This document shows, piece by piece, positions 46,701 to 52,417 of a stretch of 64,000 bases of DNA. The DNA comes from Clostridia bacterium (GTDB taxonomy: Bacteria; Bacillota; Clostridia; Oscillospirales; Acutalibacteraceae). The notes beneath the pieces are model-generated. The model was not told the origin of the DNA. It worked only from the letters and a program-made list of their open reading frames with translations, and ran no database searches. The stretch spans positions 1 to 64,000 of the forward strand of contig JAFQIG010000014.1 of NCBI GenBank assembly GCA_017397655.1. Reading direction: 5' to 3'. A program made the position numbers and the translations under genes. Numbering within the stretch: position 1 is the first letter of the stretch; each line of letters opens with the position of its first letter.

Positions 46701-47630
46701 CAGATCGTTGGCAGCGGAACGGCAAGCGAAGCATACTATGATAAGCAGGTTGCTTTGTTCACGGATGACAGCGCAAATGCAAGATCGACAAGCCAGCTTG
46801 TAAGACTTAATCTTGGTGACTTTACAAATGATACTGATTCGATGAAGTATTATCCGAATCCCATCAGCGTAACATCATCAAGTGATGCATTCAAAGCAGG
46901 TCTCAATTTTGCACTTGCAAGAATTAATGTTTCGATTGCAGGCGGTGAGGGTGCTCTTAACTGCTATGACCAGGTTTCTGTTACTTCACCTGTTCACAAG
47001 ACAACCGATACGGTTTCTATGACAGAAGACAGAACAAGGTTTGGCGATACAAACAGCTATATGACTGTTTCGACATCCTCTTCACTTCTTCCGAACGGTG
47101 GTTCGGCAAGAGGCTTTACGGCAGTCAGAGCAACGCTCAACGACGGTGTCGACAGCTCTTATGAGGGTAATGTAAACGATATTTACAGATATGTTGAAGT
47201 TTACATTGTCCGAGTAATCGAAATTGATTATGTCCTTATTGACAATACAGCAGGTGACGTATTCGGAAACGATACCAATGTAGGTCTTATGATAAGACCT
47301 GACATGGACGGTGCTCTTAAGATTACATCAAATGCAGTAACATCCATCAATGAGGATGCAGATACATCCAGTGGATCTTATACGGTTAAGTTCAATAAGA
47401 TTGTTGTATCAGGCGGTGGATTTACAGTCGATACACTTCTTCCTGAGGGCTTTGACTTTGAGCCGTTCATCAGTGCTTCTGATGAAGCAAGCGGTTATTC
47501 AGGTTCGATCTCTGAAACTGACGGCAACTATGTTGAGCTTGGTGAAACCGACAAAGTTAAGCTGTATGTAGCAATCTCCGAAGCAAACGAGGTCTGGGGA
47601 CTTCAGAGCGTTAACGGAGGCTTGGAATAA
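31749..47630 (+). CDS. Giant secreted GLUG/beta-helix repeat protein (5293 residues)
   Basis: A 15.9-kb gene for an extracellular protein of roughly 550 kDa. Signal peptide at 1-35. About nine modules follow, each opening with a pattern like G-S-x-S-D-P-Y-x-I then D-L and Y-x-L-x-A-D-I-D, near residues 75, 638, 1017, 1764, 2381, 3043, 3621, 4225 and 4741. Within each, many GLUG-type repeats (G-G-I-A-G-x-x-x-G-x-I, then a short strand) predict right-handed beta-helices, and Ig-like sandwiches link modules. No LPXTG, SLH, dockerin or C-terminal transmembrane anchor is visible. CGGAGGTAA precedes the ATG. GLUG proteins are usually adhesins; it may be held by the TasA-like fibres. Confidence 0.88.
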   Translation: MKKKFVVRALAMLLSASVILTSVSSGMGILAAAVTASAVNDSASDVSDTSDVVVNSAVVIEGNEVLKASATGITGGSGAQSDPYLISDVNELLAVSSYINDNSSGDKYFRLENDIDLSTVTFENFVNYEDIYALISATPSLSGNADIFFDFDGNGKKLYNLSLTVPSGISAVGIFGYVNSNSAIHDLTFENIAIYNQYSSNAATAVGAVQNHGTISDCSFINPTIDLTSATSAFNSDNVVLVGGKVYTGYAVVASDNNGTITRCSVTANDSQKGIILVKGDRRFIGGIVGQNRNTVSECTVSGLRIFSYGSADSSDWSGSGVVSSYVGAVAGRNNAKANRTSPDPVITDCTVNLSNAIDLVYGDYVGGIAGYNAGRIENAQVNGDHSSYGSAPVSASADMYGFGRYGGIAGGNSGYIVSSGAYDVGFTFSRQAESNAYGGIVGFNSGSVEGCVSTGYADNSSQSAAGVGGVVGNVQSGTSVANCYTFVKLSASNEYAAAVLGKNATLTHLGTTNYWSSLVSGISYAVPFNGVAQNEITSNLSVLNVPVGAGGLTIERSSISHSGSEATVVVDITKNATSGTSEISASNTSTGFRITSNVDGACGEFYYFVNITFPSGVGISGKSVSQRFSVPVIVSSSALTGAGTSISNPILITTYTQLKFIKNAPSAHYKLAADINADTTWEPFAFSGTLDGNGHTINIKTTLFTDVSGTRSADIASDSWKNDPSNLLSGYIHNLKIVATSAINGPVIRNLNNATLVDITYSATTDGFAQLNTSKTGAFVGEINGNVYLNRCYVSAPVSVTSVSSDGIAALVGYVSANNFIIDNCGTSSIVAVNSNINKVAGLIGFIAAVSGKGIVSNNYATGSVHVTSSVANVLPSIMIGAIQSMTNLTLESNYYSVALKEIAGYSVSLKAAPVYNGINEFDFADGAYDVLTDMSQSVISLTMPTGMYAVSSVDVSDFEINFASSEVSLVSDSVSASGNTLTFSVVASTSEEFSTYVTVKHIPTGFTATTTLRSGLRLVGGYFEIYTVADLQDIAEGFNDPSKASTYMSANYKLCADLDLTGETLPLMAATAETAFTGSFVGADNGDSKYTISNMTITGTKTAAGASAVGLFCYANGAVFSNFALHNVTVNNPGTGSGLVVGYADTDSATSCKFNNIDIDNCTVNSTYTGGNTIALTNMAEAGSLVGSVRSTSSDCDYEFRNITVTDTTVKNANTGGSYAIGGLIGSSCVNGTLVIGTPEAETESEPSIVIDGAELDGYGFMGGIIGIAGGLPNATSTGALASTATGGIAINNVIVRNSSIPARQGYSGGILGTEGCVAGGAKIINSKVENTTVSAGATAAVTSTVADAGGIAGHMAGLIENCTVDSCTLKSCFAGGILGRSSRRGNTDAGTLVTIKNCNVIGDTEITDNGVGTANELGGIIANARTCSALIEKCGVGTDVYIHGTAVYAGGIMGACLYTSTTTLYDVTIKDSVTYATVELENASTTAAAGGIIGLGNMNVAFLDIINCVSAGEVNCNGGYCAGVIGFYNRTAKGTTANSTLIVNCTVTALLNVNSNGIEGFTNNANNTAKLVGRTGTFNANYWMGNTLTDAVYGNVVSSYPQDIRIYGYAGSYDLQTRNTEYVDTFTDVNKPNGNYVNGTGTGVVIDGSVSTDAEVVISNEASVVGFDDSARLVFDTTSDDTLLKYNGWNSVSNGILVVTGATVGTADTDAVVSLTAKKNSTSTGFVGSYSVTGFTVPGTEDKVLVQVMVPVICQNISAFNLDGSGTESDPYVIMTKDDLDSVRFGSSSAYYVLGADIEFVDADFAEGGFFYNNGTFFSPISFTDSEGNAVPFTGSFSGYYNDTLYYLGGVRINSSSADAGLFAVSDGADFSNLYLDNFSVTSSTGNAGVVVGTASNTSFSDVQIYSSTVKGSVYAGTVAAYVTDTDADKITVKSATLSTANYIGGLFGHAKATSNTAVNEITNSNLTDITVSSVSTGDTVIDIAAGIVGEFSGRINNVTVNGTGSISGSRASGAVGRVGFEGDSVASDISTVTVDGTYTVVSTRALQKATAAGIVAKINDERADEQESDDLTVNLTVNNCYVGKNVDISAFYYAGGVIGSAESWKRGSVKIENTKTFADVTASGDSGKVGFAGGIVGLLGGISVLSIDGCVASGNVTAAEGAGGVIGVLYDYDIALNGSDALILDNTASAVSDTVVSAKIAVKGIATAPVKGIIVGSVSDEVIPTGLSVIPFNNIYYSSYQISGTGITGNDAINNSGYDVTVCNLQENFQYTDGTDVLASLPISGDGLLLETDNILIGENGQVNTGAVTGNYRSFTVSQDVNFVLEDVLSVDSLGQPKDLFAFDGETFMFTLVAEGSGLAAFRYDNGLELTLNVTSFDIDGAGSADDPYIIKNVSHLLFVNDYPNKCFVLGADIDFATDENGSTWPDAWFEREAMWSDAGITFSGSFSGTYFEYDEETGEYTDVEKTYAVRNLTIESDTAINVGFFSTLVGSVSDIIFDNCTFISTAANSNAGAVAGTNNGSVSGVVVSGSTASAVNSAGSVVGYSTAEISSSKASSTTVSANHAAGGIAGTSVSVTDCEVASVTVNATDYAGGVAASNISGSNSASVFSDCTVSDTTVTAQYISAGILAMAEEASGTGNRGLTVENCIVNRNVTMISTGKSASTATGKYYSYSAGIIGFIGNRYDSITVRTNESYASVTANGDVFTSNSEHTSAGAIVGSTGYATTSRPSTRDGELRFTFVNNVAGGVIRSANYAGGIAGRIAFQANQAYRIKTGDFICHNIISAVFESVVTASGTPGTNDNFALVCSFIESNNLFNPYDASTVSNNYYSSYTSKVGNPLITPLGPSSEITSCELIDVATDSDGASSFKVKNNRYEYSAYEVDENGEYVRDEKGFLIPIEDPETGELETIGIVSIDSSEVFFEDIVIGYHFDEYQESRTYTKPIQFIFGGSDTDLGILDSEFTVYSSNGVERAISISGLSISPLTASSYYTCAVSSYDGRIASEFTVILDEETEAALVADLGYGLKVGINISASSDGSVADGSISSPYIIKDAADFAYYFFGAFATNVENDYLRKYYRQTADISFNDIVAEIAILDPATAVSNTFAPIGNVLTPFRGGYDGNEKIISDFTYLGTDDDTGLFGYVEGASSSLADYRLRDIHIELAPGGVSGGTNTGGLVGRYNSDCEIYNCSVVYSTVIGSLNVGGLVGNISDTTLNGCFTSTDVRVHDETSNNTDSGVGGIAGFLSTLSTTEKTLSFVNCFSSSDAVAYQNVSGFIGKIYHLLGSANEYGKINLDNCSFTGSVTAMRLESNATTNDPISTSIVIGHFSTGATGAARMRSFVTANNVVVAGTNTTEYATSIMSAGDTQSKIYYPVLFGTAPLVEGNNVYYDASVIGRITVPNNNSGDITNPYQYWVTGDLYDITGTSKLGVTSSDVGIINSDTENLLSMTSLGDSTDWDCSDAALYPVVRMRDEYSDAFSKMSSVPFITDEREADDVDDNSHRDYTGLTYPLTVAKTVDGNTITLTASTYSAASDTVPYDANYDLELYGNGGTTRDSSDMKTDILFKDSDNGVLLLRNSYLDSSSTTARDEKSPYVKLSATVDGYTVNRNVRIPLRGEENAVFIATERQLRAIMNSRGGIESSGKFYNAYNGALTKNVYLCADIDLNENVKFAPISGYGANSRFFDGSNCIVSDLYIDTGAANTGFFDVLQTNNVEIKNIVLRNVNVNGLARTGALVGYVSGNVLFNNCLVITDKAGDYKVSGTIGVGGLIGWMEAGFIGYKNTEAQASEYTPDQVSGASVPVYGTNFAGGFVGYAKGATISNSFASGDVYREYNPSLPSSNYFSNGTSGFGGFVGYAELSGTAGRIQYTFASGSILADYAAIDTSGAASGFTVGVGGFAGIAKMPVQNCFSSGDVHSTIDNISSTNGVNFGIGGLVGYSDDIVNNAYSSSVVEFALNSGMMPTLAGVGGVVGISTGSVEYVYSSGSIWSSLIDENSPVKLGGVVGNADVVDRVYFDTWTNNIESLKAVGNVNDADYIRGFTTEEFCNGTLVTGNYLTSAEWGYDKSDNPNAYPYLKEFCKDHVSDYVRYPAVLSVVAVRPNDRDEAVREGRGYSMALTMPTSLTMDYINAEEGVTTQRIYNLEWAAGSELGATDGQFAGGLIKYGNNTFAPIRTSNTEQYLQLVAWVKSYEENGVTFDNDGASDGYKEFGTREISKLYQMMLGTEEYPYLISTSLDLRHIGFNVEGNTITNQNDDYGQYPDFYDRWYSPINIENLNENVEGKVYYKLISNVDMTKQIVINGDGTADVVTVPNSVFPTIPSMEGNQYPGGINFSGLQIDGDDYAIVNFVSDGSFINSIDSESDIKNLIFDNVMINAVTDAAIIGTNGGTVDGLMVMGGSIASTNGNTATVAAVNNGTIINCISDVSVTGSHYVGGIVAENNGTITLSVSDSDLTASGDTLGIGGIAGRNAAEKEISQTISLGSVTGSATSYTGGFVGVNEGAVIDSYSRTKVSGTFPTTGSFAGNNTGTVKNAFSAGKTVISGTTVASKGSAFVGENSGTLQYAYADKALLTSDAYMLIADAATTEDIISGVCFGKDVDKALFTYCADGNNAYPQITALAKGDPEEAEDSETADGYEMIKYRMLEAYSVLATVTVDSAYANYIDLLAPANNKVSVVPTGYSVTPSGTITSGNGTLTATAPAVSQKIGAGTNTQDDITYNLKYSFDYAVTTDGQNPNFTDGVGSESDPYIIATNGNYTAESSFESLAYYGMANDASFKMAEDVSFDGNDLYVPIERMSGTFDGNGYTVNDVTVNSNSALIGEITGSVKNLGITGIIVNATDAESGLNFGLLAGKATGAAISNVYAVGELKVAKIDELSSNVGGLVGYLDNSTVSSVVTSGYIRNDCIGADSTVGGIAGFVDGGSLGESESTAYVFGDITAGGIAGKVINTEISEVIYAGTVADTVLTTYGEDASTDTTVIGQIVGSGTASEAYYDKQVALFTDDSANARSTSQLVRLNLGDFTNDTDSMKYYPNPISVTSSSDAFKAGLNFALARINVSIAGGEGALNCYDQVSVTSPVHKTTDTVSMTEDRTRFGDTNSYMTVSTSSSLLPNGGSARGFTAVRATLNDGVDSSYEGNVNDIYRYVEVYIVRVIEIDYVLIDNTAGDVFGNDTNVGLMIRPDMDGALKITSNAVTSINEDADTSSGSYTVKFNKIVVSGGGFTVDTLLPEGFDFEPFISASDEASGYSGSISETDGNYVELGETDKVKLYVAISEANEVWGLQSVNGGLE

Positions 47631-47664
47631 GCATTAAATCAGAATTTACGGGAGTTGATACATC

Positions 47665-48336
47665 ATGAAACACGACATGATTTCTTCTAAAAAGTTAATA
47701 AAGAATTTTGTGTATCTGATAGTATCAGCTCTCGTGCTGGTTTCTGCTACGGTTGCATGGTTTGCAACAGGTGATGAGTCAACGGTTGAGACTATTTCAA
47801 TACCGCTTGCTACATCACAGTTTGATATCAAGTATTACAGAGCTGATGTATCAGGTAAAGAGTTTGTCTACGATGAAGCTGCAGGCAAGGTCGTTTCTGC
47901 ATCGTTAGCCGAAAAACAGGCTCTGTCTTGGGTTGCAACAGATAACATTGATATTGACACGCTTTATCCGGGAGTTTACAATGCATTTAAGATTGTTGTA
48001 AGCGCTAATGAAGCGGGTAATCCTTCACTTCTTTTTGATGCAATCAGTTGCTTGTATCCTGCAGATACAAAGATTGCATATGACAGTATTTTTATCAGCG
48101 CAGAGGCGTATGATGTTAACGGAATACAGACAGCATCGGCATCGGGATGTTTTTCGGATTTTATTCCTGAAGGATCAAATGCGATGACTGTATTCGGACT
48201 CGGAAGTGTTGCTCAGAATGCAATGCTGACAATTTATGTCGATATCGGAATTCCGGGTTATGATGTAAATGAAACTCATAATGAGCTTCAGAATACAGGG
48301 GCGGAGCTCAGAATAGGCTCGGTAGCCGTAAGTTAA
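47665..48336 (+). CDS. TasA-like secreted subunit 3
   Basis: A 223-residue secreted protein with a SipW-cognate-type signal ending S-A-T-V-A-W-F-A-T (about residues 26-34). The mature domain is beta-rich with a single cysteine pair. It starts 34 bp after the giant gene, with GGGAG upstream. It is followed by two peptidase-family genes. Probable fibre or cap subunit; the exact role is unknown. Confidence 0.75.
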   Translation: MKHDMISSKKLIKNFVYLIVSALVLVSATVAWFATGDESTVETISIPLATSQFDIKYYRADVSGKEFVYDEAAGKVVSASLAEKQALSWVATDNIDIDTLYPGVYNAFKIVVSANEAGNPSLLFDAISCLYPADTKIAYDSIFISAEAYDVNGIQTASASGCFSDFIPEGSNAMTVFGLGSVAQNAMLTIYVDIGIPGYDVNETHNELQNTGAELRIGSVAVS

Positions 48337-48358
48337 ATTCAGATTTGAGGAAACTATC

Positions 48359-48937
48359 GTGAAGACAGTAAAAAAGATTTTTAATGCACTTGTCAGTTTA
48401 ATATTGATTGCGTCTTTTGTTCTGGCGGGATATTGTATTTTTACTGTCATAAAATCAAGTGCCAACGGCACGGTACCACAGGTATTCGGATACAGCTTCT
48501 TAAAGGTAGCTACAGGCAGTATGGAGCCTATAATTCCTACAAACTCGCTTATTATTGTGAAAAAAACTGATCCTTCGGAGATTAAGACAGGGGATATAAT
48601 CTGTTTTTATTCGTCGGATCCTAAAATAGAAGGACTGCCCAATACTCATAGAGTTATTGAGGTTCAGAACGAAAACGGAAATTTTGTTTTTACAACGCAG
48701 GGCGATGCGTCAGAGATCCCGGATGAATATAAAGTTAACGGGGACAAGATCGTCGGCAGATTTGTGACAAGCATTAAGGCGGAAAAGGTTCTCAATGTGC
48801 TTCATAGCAGATATTTCTTCTTTTTTGCACTTCTTATTCCGCTGTGTGTAGTTATTTTCTTTGAGTTTTTACATGTTAAAAAGGTTATTGCTCAAAAGAA
48901 AGAGGAAAAGGATAATGCAAAAGACAACAACCGCTAA
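48359..48937 (+). CDS. SipW-like signal peptidase I
   Basis: A 192-residue Ser-His signal peptidase starting at GTG 48359 with GAGGA upstream. N-terminal helix (about 10-31), Ser54 in T-G-S-M-E-P, His97 in N-T-H-R, T-Q-G-D-A-S, and a C-terminal helix (about 150-172) with a short basic tail. It lacks the long repeat-bearing tail of the two upstream peptidases. It overlaps the next peptidase-like gene by 23 bp, so the two are translated together. Confidence 0.88.
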   Translation: MKTVKKIFNALVSLILIASFVLAGYCIFTVIKSSANGTVPQVFGYSFLKVATGSMEPIIPTNSLIIVKKTDPSEIKTGDIICFYSSDPKIEGLPNTHRVIEVQNENGNFVFTTQGDASEIPDEYKVNGDKIVGRFVTSIKAEKVLNVLHSRYFFFFALLIPLCVVIFFEFLHVKKVIAQKKEEKDNAKDNNR

Positions 48938-49430
48938 AATCGTAGGACGTGTGGTATTTACTGTTTTTACGGTATTGTTAGTTGGTGTTATTGCAGCATC
49001 GTTTGTGCCGATGGTTTTCGGCTTGATTCCGTGCAGTATCGGAACGGATGAGATGGAACCTGCAGTCAATAAAGGTTCATATGTTGTTGTTAAGTCTGTT
49101 GAGTTCAGCGAAATCACCGTTTCGGATATACTTCTTTTTGAAGCTCCAAAAACGGGCGAACGTTTTATCCGCAGGGTGTCTGATATTTATTCTGACGAGA
49201 AACAGCTGGTAACATCGGGGGATGCAGACGGTGCACTTGATCCTATGACGACGGCATACAGTTGTGTTCTCGGTAAAGTTATCCTGGTCGTACCGTTTGT
49301 TGGTTATTTGTCTTTGTTTGCAGAATCTTTAATCGGTAAAGCGATTATTTTACTTGTTTTTGTTATCTGGATTTCTGTTGAAATCGAGATATTCAGATCT
49401 GAAAAAAGGAGAGTGAATCCTAATGAATAA
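48915..49430 (+). CDS. Signal-peptidase-like protein lacking the catalytic dyad
   Basis: A 171-residue protein with the same layout as the neighbouring peptidase: N-terminal helix (11-31), a D-E-M-E-P motif where S-x-S-M-E-P is expected (Ser replaced by Glu46), I-R-R-V where T-H-R-V is expected (His replaced by Arg86), S-G-D-A-D, and two hydrophobic segments near the C-terminus. Both catalytic residues are gone while the fold and start are intact, so it looks like a pseudoenzyme rather than a broken gene. ATG 48915 follows GAGGAAAAGG; overlap with both neighbours suggests coupled translation and a complex with the active peptidase. Confidence 0.82.
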   Translation: MQKTTTAKIVGRVVFTVFTVLLVGVIAASFVPMVFGLIPCSIGTDEMEPAVNKGSYVVVKSVEFSEITVSDILLFEAPKTGERFIRRVSDIYSDEKQLVTSGDADGALDPMTTAYSCVLGKVILVVPFVGYLSLFAESLIGKAIILLVFVIWISVEIEIFRSEKRRVNPNE

Positions 49431-50031
49431 AAAAAGATTACTGTGTATATTGCTGTCATTGACGGCTGTATTCAGTATGTTTTTCATCAAGGACAGTGCA
49501 GCTTGGATTGATACCGAAACAGGTGCACCTCTCGGACAGCATATTCTGGTTAAAAAGCTTAACTTTGAGTTCAACGGAAGACTCGGTTCCTATCTGTATT
49601 ACACGGAGGATGGCGAACAGTATGTGATTTCCGATCAGAACTTCATTTTTGATAACGAAGGTAAAATAACCGGAATCAACTATTCGTCGGTTGATACACA
49701 GGTACGCTTCAGAGTTATTTACGACACACCGTCAGCGCAGAATGTAGTTTATTCTGCTGATGCAAGTGAAGATTTGCTTGTAGAATATGATTCTTCATGG
49801 ACATATGATGACGGTTACTTTTACAGAGATTTCAATGCAATTCTCGGCAATGAAGAATTCAACATAATCAATAACATCTGTTACAACGGTGAGAATATCA
49901 CTAAAGAGGAGTATCTTCCCGAGGTTAACGGCAGAACAAATCCTTTCAGCGGAAAGATTACGATAGAGTTCCAGGCAAAGCAGAAGGACTTTGTTGAATG
50001 GACAGACATCTGGACAATAACAACACCGTAA
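49423..50031 (+). CDS. TasA-like secreted subunit 4
   Basis: A 202-residue exported protein. The signal region ends K-D-S-A-A-W-I-D, a variant of the A-W-F cleavage motif. The mature part is beta-rich, with aromatic residues and one cysteine. It overlaps the pseudo-peptidase by 8 bp and lies 4 bp before another active peptidase. Family assignment rests on the signal motif, size and context. Confidence 0.68.
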   Translation: MNKKRLLCILLSLTAVFSMFFIKDSAAWIDTETGAPLGQHILVKKLNFEFNGRLGSYLYYTEDGEQYVISDQNFIFDNEGKITGINYSSVDTQVRFRVIYDTPSAQNVVYSADASEDLLVEYDSSWTYDDGYFYRDFNAILGNEEFNIINNICYNGENITKEEYLPEVNGRTNPFSGKITIEFQAKQKDFVEWTDIWTITTP

Positions 50032-50035
50032 AATT

Positions 50036-50527
50036 ATGAAGATCAGCATTAAAAGAGTGTTATTCAATATTTTCGCAATAATAACTGTTTTATTGACCGT
50101 CTTTGTCGCATTTCTTTTAATCAGCGGAACAAAGGTTTTTGCGGTTCAGTCAAACAGTATGTTGCCTGTAATGGAAAAGAATGCACTCGTTTTTGTCAGA
50201 CCGACACAGTTTGAGTTGCTTCAGACAGGCGATATTATTTCGGCACATTTTCCGGATAATGACGGAGTATTCACGCACAGAATAATTGAGATCAATGAAC
50301 AGGAAAAGCAGATCACTACAAAAGGTGATTATAATATGAGTGTGGATCCGATGCCGACCGATGCTGACAGAATTATCGGAAAGTATTGGTTTTCGGTTCC
50401 GTATCTCGGCTTTGCAGCACTTAATATCAACAGCTATCATTTGCTTTATGTAGTAGAGGCGATAGCGCTTATATTGATACTGATACGAGTGATTTTACAG
50501 ATATCTCAAAGACGTAAAGAGCGTTGA
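50036..50527 (+). CDS. SipW-like signal peptidase I
   Basis: A 163-residue Ser-His signal peptidase, the shortest of the set. N-terminal helix (about 10-30), Ser41 in S-N-S-M-L-P, His81 in F-T-H-R, T-K-G-D-Y-N, and a C-terminal helix (about 133-155) with a short basic end. It begins 4 bp after subunit 4, continuing the substrate-then-peptidase order. Confidence 0.88.
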   Translation: MKISIKRVLFNIFAIITVLLTVFVAFLLISGTKVFAVQSNSMLPVMEKNALVFVRPTQFELLQTGDIISAHFPDNDGVFTHRIIEINEQEKQITTKGDYNMSVDPMPTDADRIIGKYWFSVPYLGFAALNINSYHLLYVVEAIALILILIRVILQISQRRKER

Positions 50528-50564
50528 AACAGCGCAGAATACAGAAAGGGTAACGGTAAGCAGT

Positions 50565-51629
50565 ATGCAGAAGAAAACCAAAAAAGTATTAGTAGCCGTA
50601 TTGACAGTGCTTTTCACATTGTCAGTAAGCTATTTTGCGCTTGTAGGACCGACAACAGCGTGGTATTATCAGGAAAAGAATGATTCCTATTCATTCACAT
50701 TTGGTGATTTTGATGTTGAACAGGAAAACCGTGAAGAGATATCAACAGCGATACCGCTTCGTGCATCAACAAGATTTGCTGATGCAGGCGAAATACTGTT
50801 TGACGAGGTTATACATGCTGTCAAGGTTGATGCCGAGAATACAGGCGGTATGACTGCACAGGTCAGAGTTAAGGTAACCGAGGGAGAAGGTAATCCCGAG
50901 GGTCTTAAGTGGTTTATATATGATACTGCCGCAGACAGCGAGATACCTGAAGTTACGGGTAGTGAAATTGCAATAAAGGGCGAGTATAAAACTGCAATCG
51001 AGACAATGCTTTCCGAATACAGCGTTTCTCCGATTGACTACAATTCGCTTACAAGTGCAGATGTGGAAGCAGAGTATGAAGCATACAACCAGACGGCGGT
51101 TACAGCACTTGACAGCCATAACAGCAACAAGATTGTTTTTGATTCAGGCGAAAAAAGAGTAATTTATGTAGTTTTCTGGGCAGAATACGGAGAGGTCAGA
51201 TCAGCACTTGACGTGGATACTCCCGTTACACTCGGTAACTATGCAGTTGATATCGAATTTGAAGCAGGTCCCTACATTCCTGATTATCAGGAGATCATTA
51301 TCCGCAACGAGTCATCGTCGAATGCAAACGTAATGCTCTATCTTAACGGTTCATCTACACCTTACACAGGTGCTTACTACTACACAACGGGCGAAAATGA
51401 ACAGCAGATGAATGCGGTTAACGGACTTATCGGAACAACAAACGACGGTAAGGAATATAAAATCAGACTTGAAGTCGGTACTCCGTTCAAGCTTCGCATA
51501 GCGAACAGCGGTGCATCCATCAAGTTCTCGGTTGATGACACAAAGGGAACGGTTAGTGGCGTTACCAATATGGTTGTAACAGGTACCGTTACAAACTACG
51601 GAATCAATATCGGAATAGTCAACGTATAA
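50565..51629 (+). CDS. TasA/camelysin-like secreted subunit 5
   Basis: A 354-residue secreted protein with a signal region ending P-T-T-A-W-Y-Y (about residues 29-35). The first mature domain (about 40-235) has the camelysin-like features F-T-F-G-D-F-D and a strand with V-K-V-D-A-E-N-T-G. A second beta domain (about 245-354) ends in small polar strands. No peptidase gene follows directly; the active peptidase at 50036 precedes it by 37 bp. Confidence 0.72.
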   Translation: MQKKTKKVLVAVLTVLFTLSVSYFALVGPTTAWYYQEKNDSYSFTFGDFDVEQENREEISTAIPLRASTRFADAGEILFDEVIHAVKVDAENTGGMTAQVRVKVTEGEGNPEGLKWFIYDTAADSEIPEVTGSEIAIKGEYKTAIETMLSEYSVSPIDYNSLTSADVEAEYEAYNQTAVTALDSHNSNKIVFDSGEKRVIYVVFWAEYGEVRSALDVDTPVTLGNYAVDIEFEAGPYIPDYQEIIIRNESSSNANVMLYLNGSSTPYTGAYYYTTGENEQQMNAVNGLIGTTNDGKEYKIRLEVGTPFKLRIANSGASIKFSVDDTKGTVSGVTNMVVTGTVTNYGINIGIVNV

Positions 51630-51662
51630 TTATACCTGTCGATATAAAGGAGGAGATGCGGT

Positions 51663-52340
51663 ATGAAAACTAAAACAGAAAAAAGGAAGCTGTCCTCTGT
51701 AATCGTCGCAGCAGTATGCTTGCTGGCAGTTGTTTCGCTGACACTTGCAATGTTCAGCAGAATCGAATCGGTCAGCAGACTGTTTACGGTTTCAAACTTT
51801 GTATCCGAGGGTATGGTTTCGTTTGACGGAACAGATGACATTACACCTTATAAGACGGATAACGGTATTGCTGTATCTTTGAATCCGTCTGATGCAAACT
51901 ATATCGGCAAGCTTCGTGTCAGCGTTAAGTATGCCGGCTACGGTGTAGGACTTATCAGGGTTCGTGTAGTTGAGCAATGGAGTACGCTTGACAGCAGCGG
52001 AATCCGTCACATTATGCCGTATTCGCTGTTTATGCCCTATACGATTGATTCTGAATATGACGGAACAGGAAATCAGAAGGCGTGGTTTGACAACAGAGAA
52101 GCGGATTATCGCTTTTATTATGCCACACCTGTTACAAGCTCGACAGATTCAGGCACAACGATTCCGATGATAACGGGATTTGATGTTAACAGCATTGACG
52201 TCGGCGCTATTGCTGAGGGTACACAGCTTCACATCTATGTAGAAACAGACGTTGTGCAGGTTAACCGTTATCCCCAGTTCTGGGGGATCAATACACTTCC
52301 GTGGGCAGAGAGCAATTCTGCTACAGAAGAAAAAATCTGA
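51663..52340 (+). CDS. TasA-like secreted or anchored subunit 6
   Basis: A 225-residue exported protein. The hydrophobic N-terminal segment (about 10-31) ends L-A-M-F-S-R, where Trp of the A-W-F motif is replaced by Met. The mature domain has V-S-N-F-V-S-E-G and strands typical of the camelysin group. AGGAGGAG precedes the ATG. It may be processed by the locus's peptidases or remain anchored. Confidence 0.65.
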   Translation: MKTKTEKRKLSSVIVAAVCLLAVVSLTLAMFSRIESVSRLFTVSNFVSEGMVSFDGTDDITPYKTDNGIAVSLNPSDANYIGKLRVSVKYAGYGVGLIRVRVVEQWSTLDSSGIRHIMPYSLFMPYTIDSEYDGTGNQKAWFDNREADYRFYYATPVTSSTDSGTTIPMITGFDVNSIDVGAIAEGTQLHIYVETDVVQVNRYPQFWGINTLPWAESNSATEEKI

Positions 52341-52417
52341 ATACCGAATAAGATACCGCGGATTGATATGCAAAAAAGCATTCGGTTTGCGGTGTTTTAA
52401 ACAGGGGAGATATAAGA

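Noticed and set aside
31749..47630. CRISPR array or DNA-level tandem repeats in the giant gene
   Set aside because: The repetition is at protein level with varied codons and spacing; no constant short repeat with unique spacers is present.
47480..47630. C-terminal LPXTG, SLH or dockerin anchor on the giant protein
   Set aside because: None of these motifs, nor a hydrophobic tail, can be seen in the final residues.
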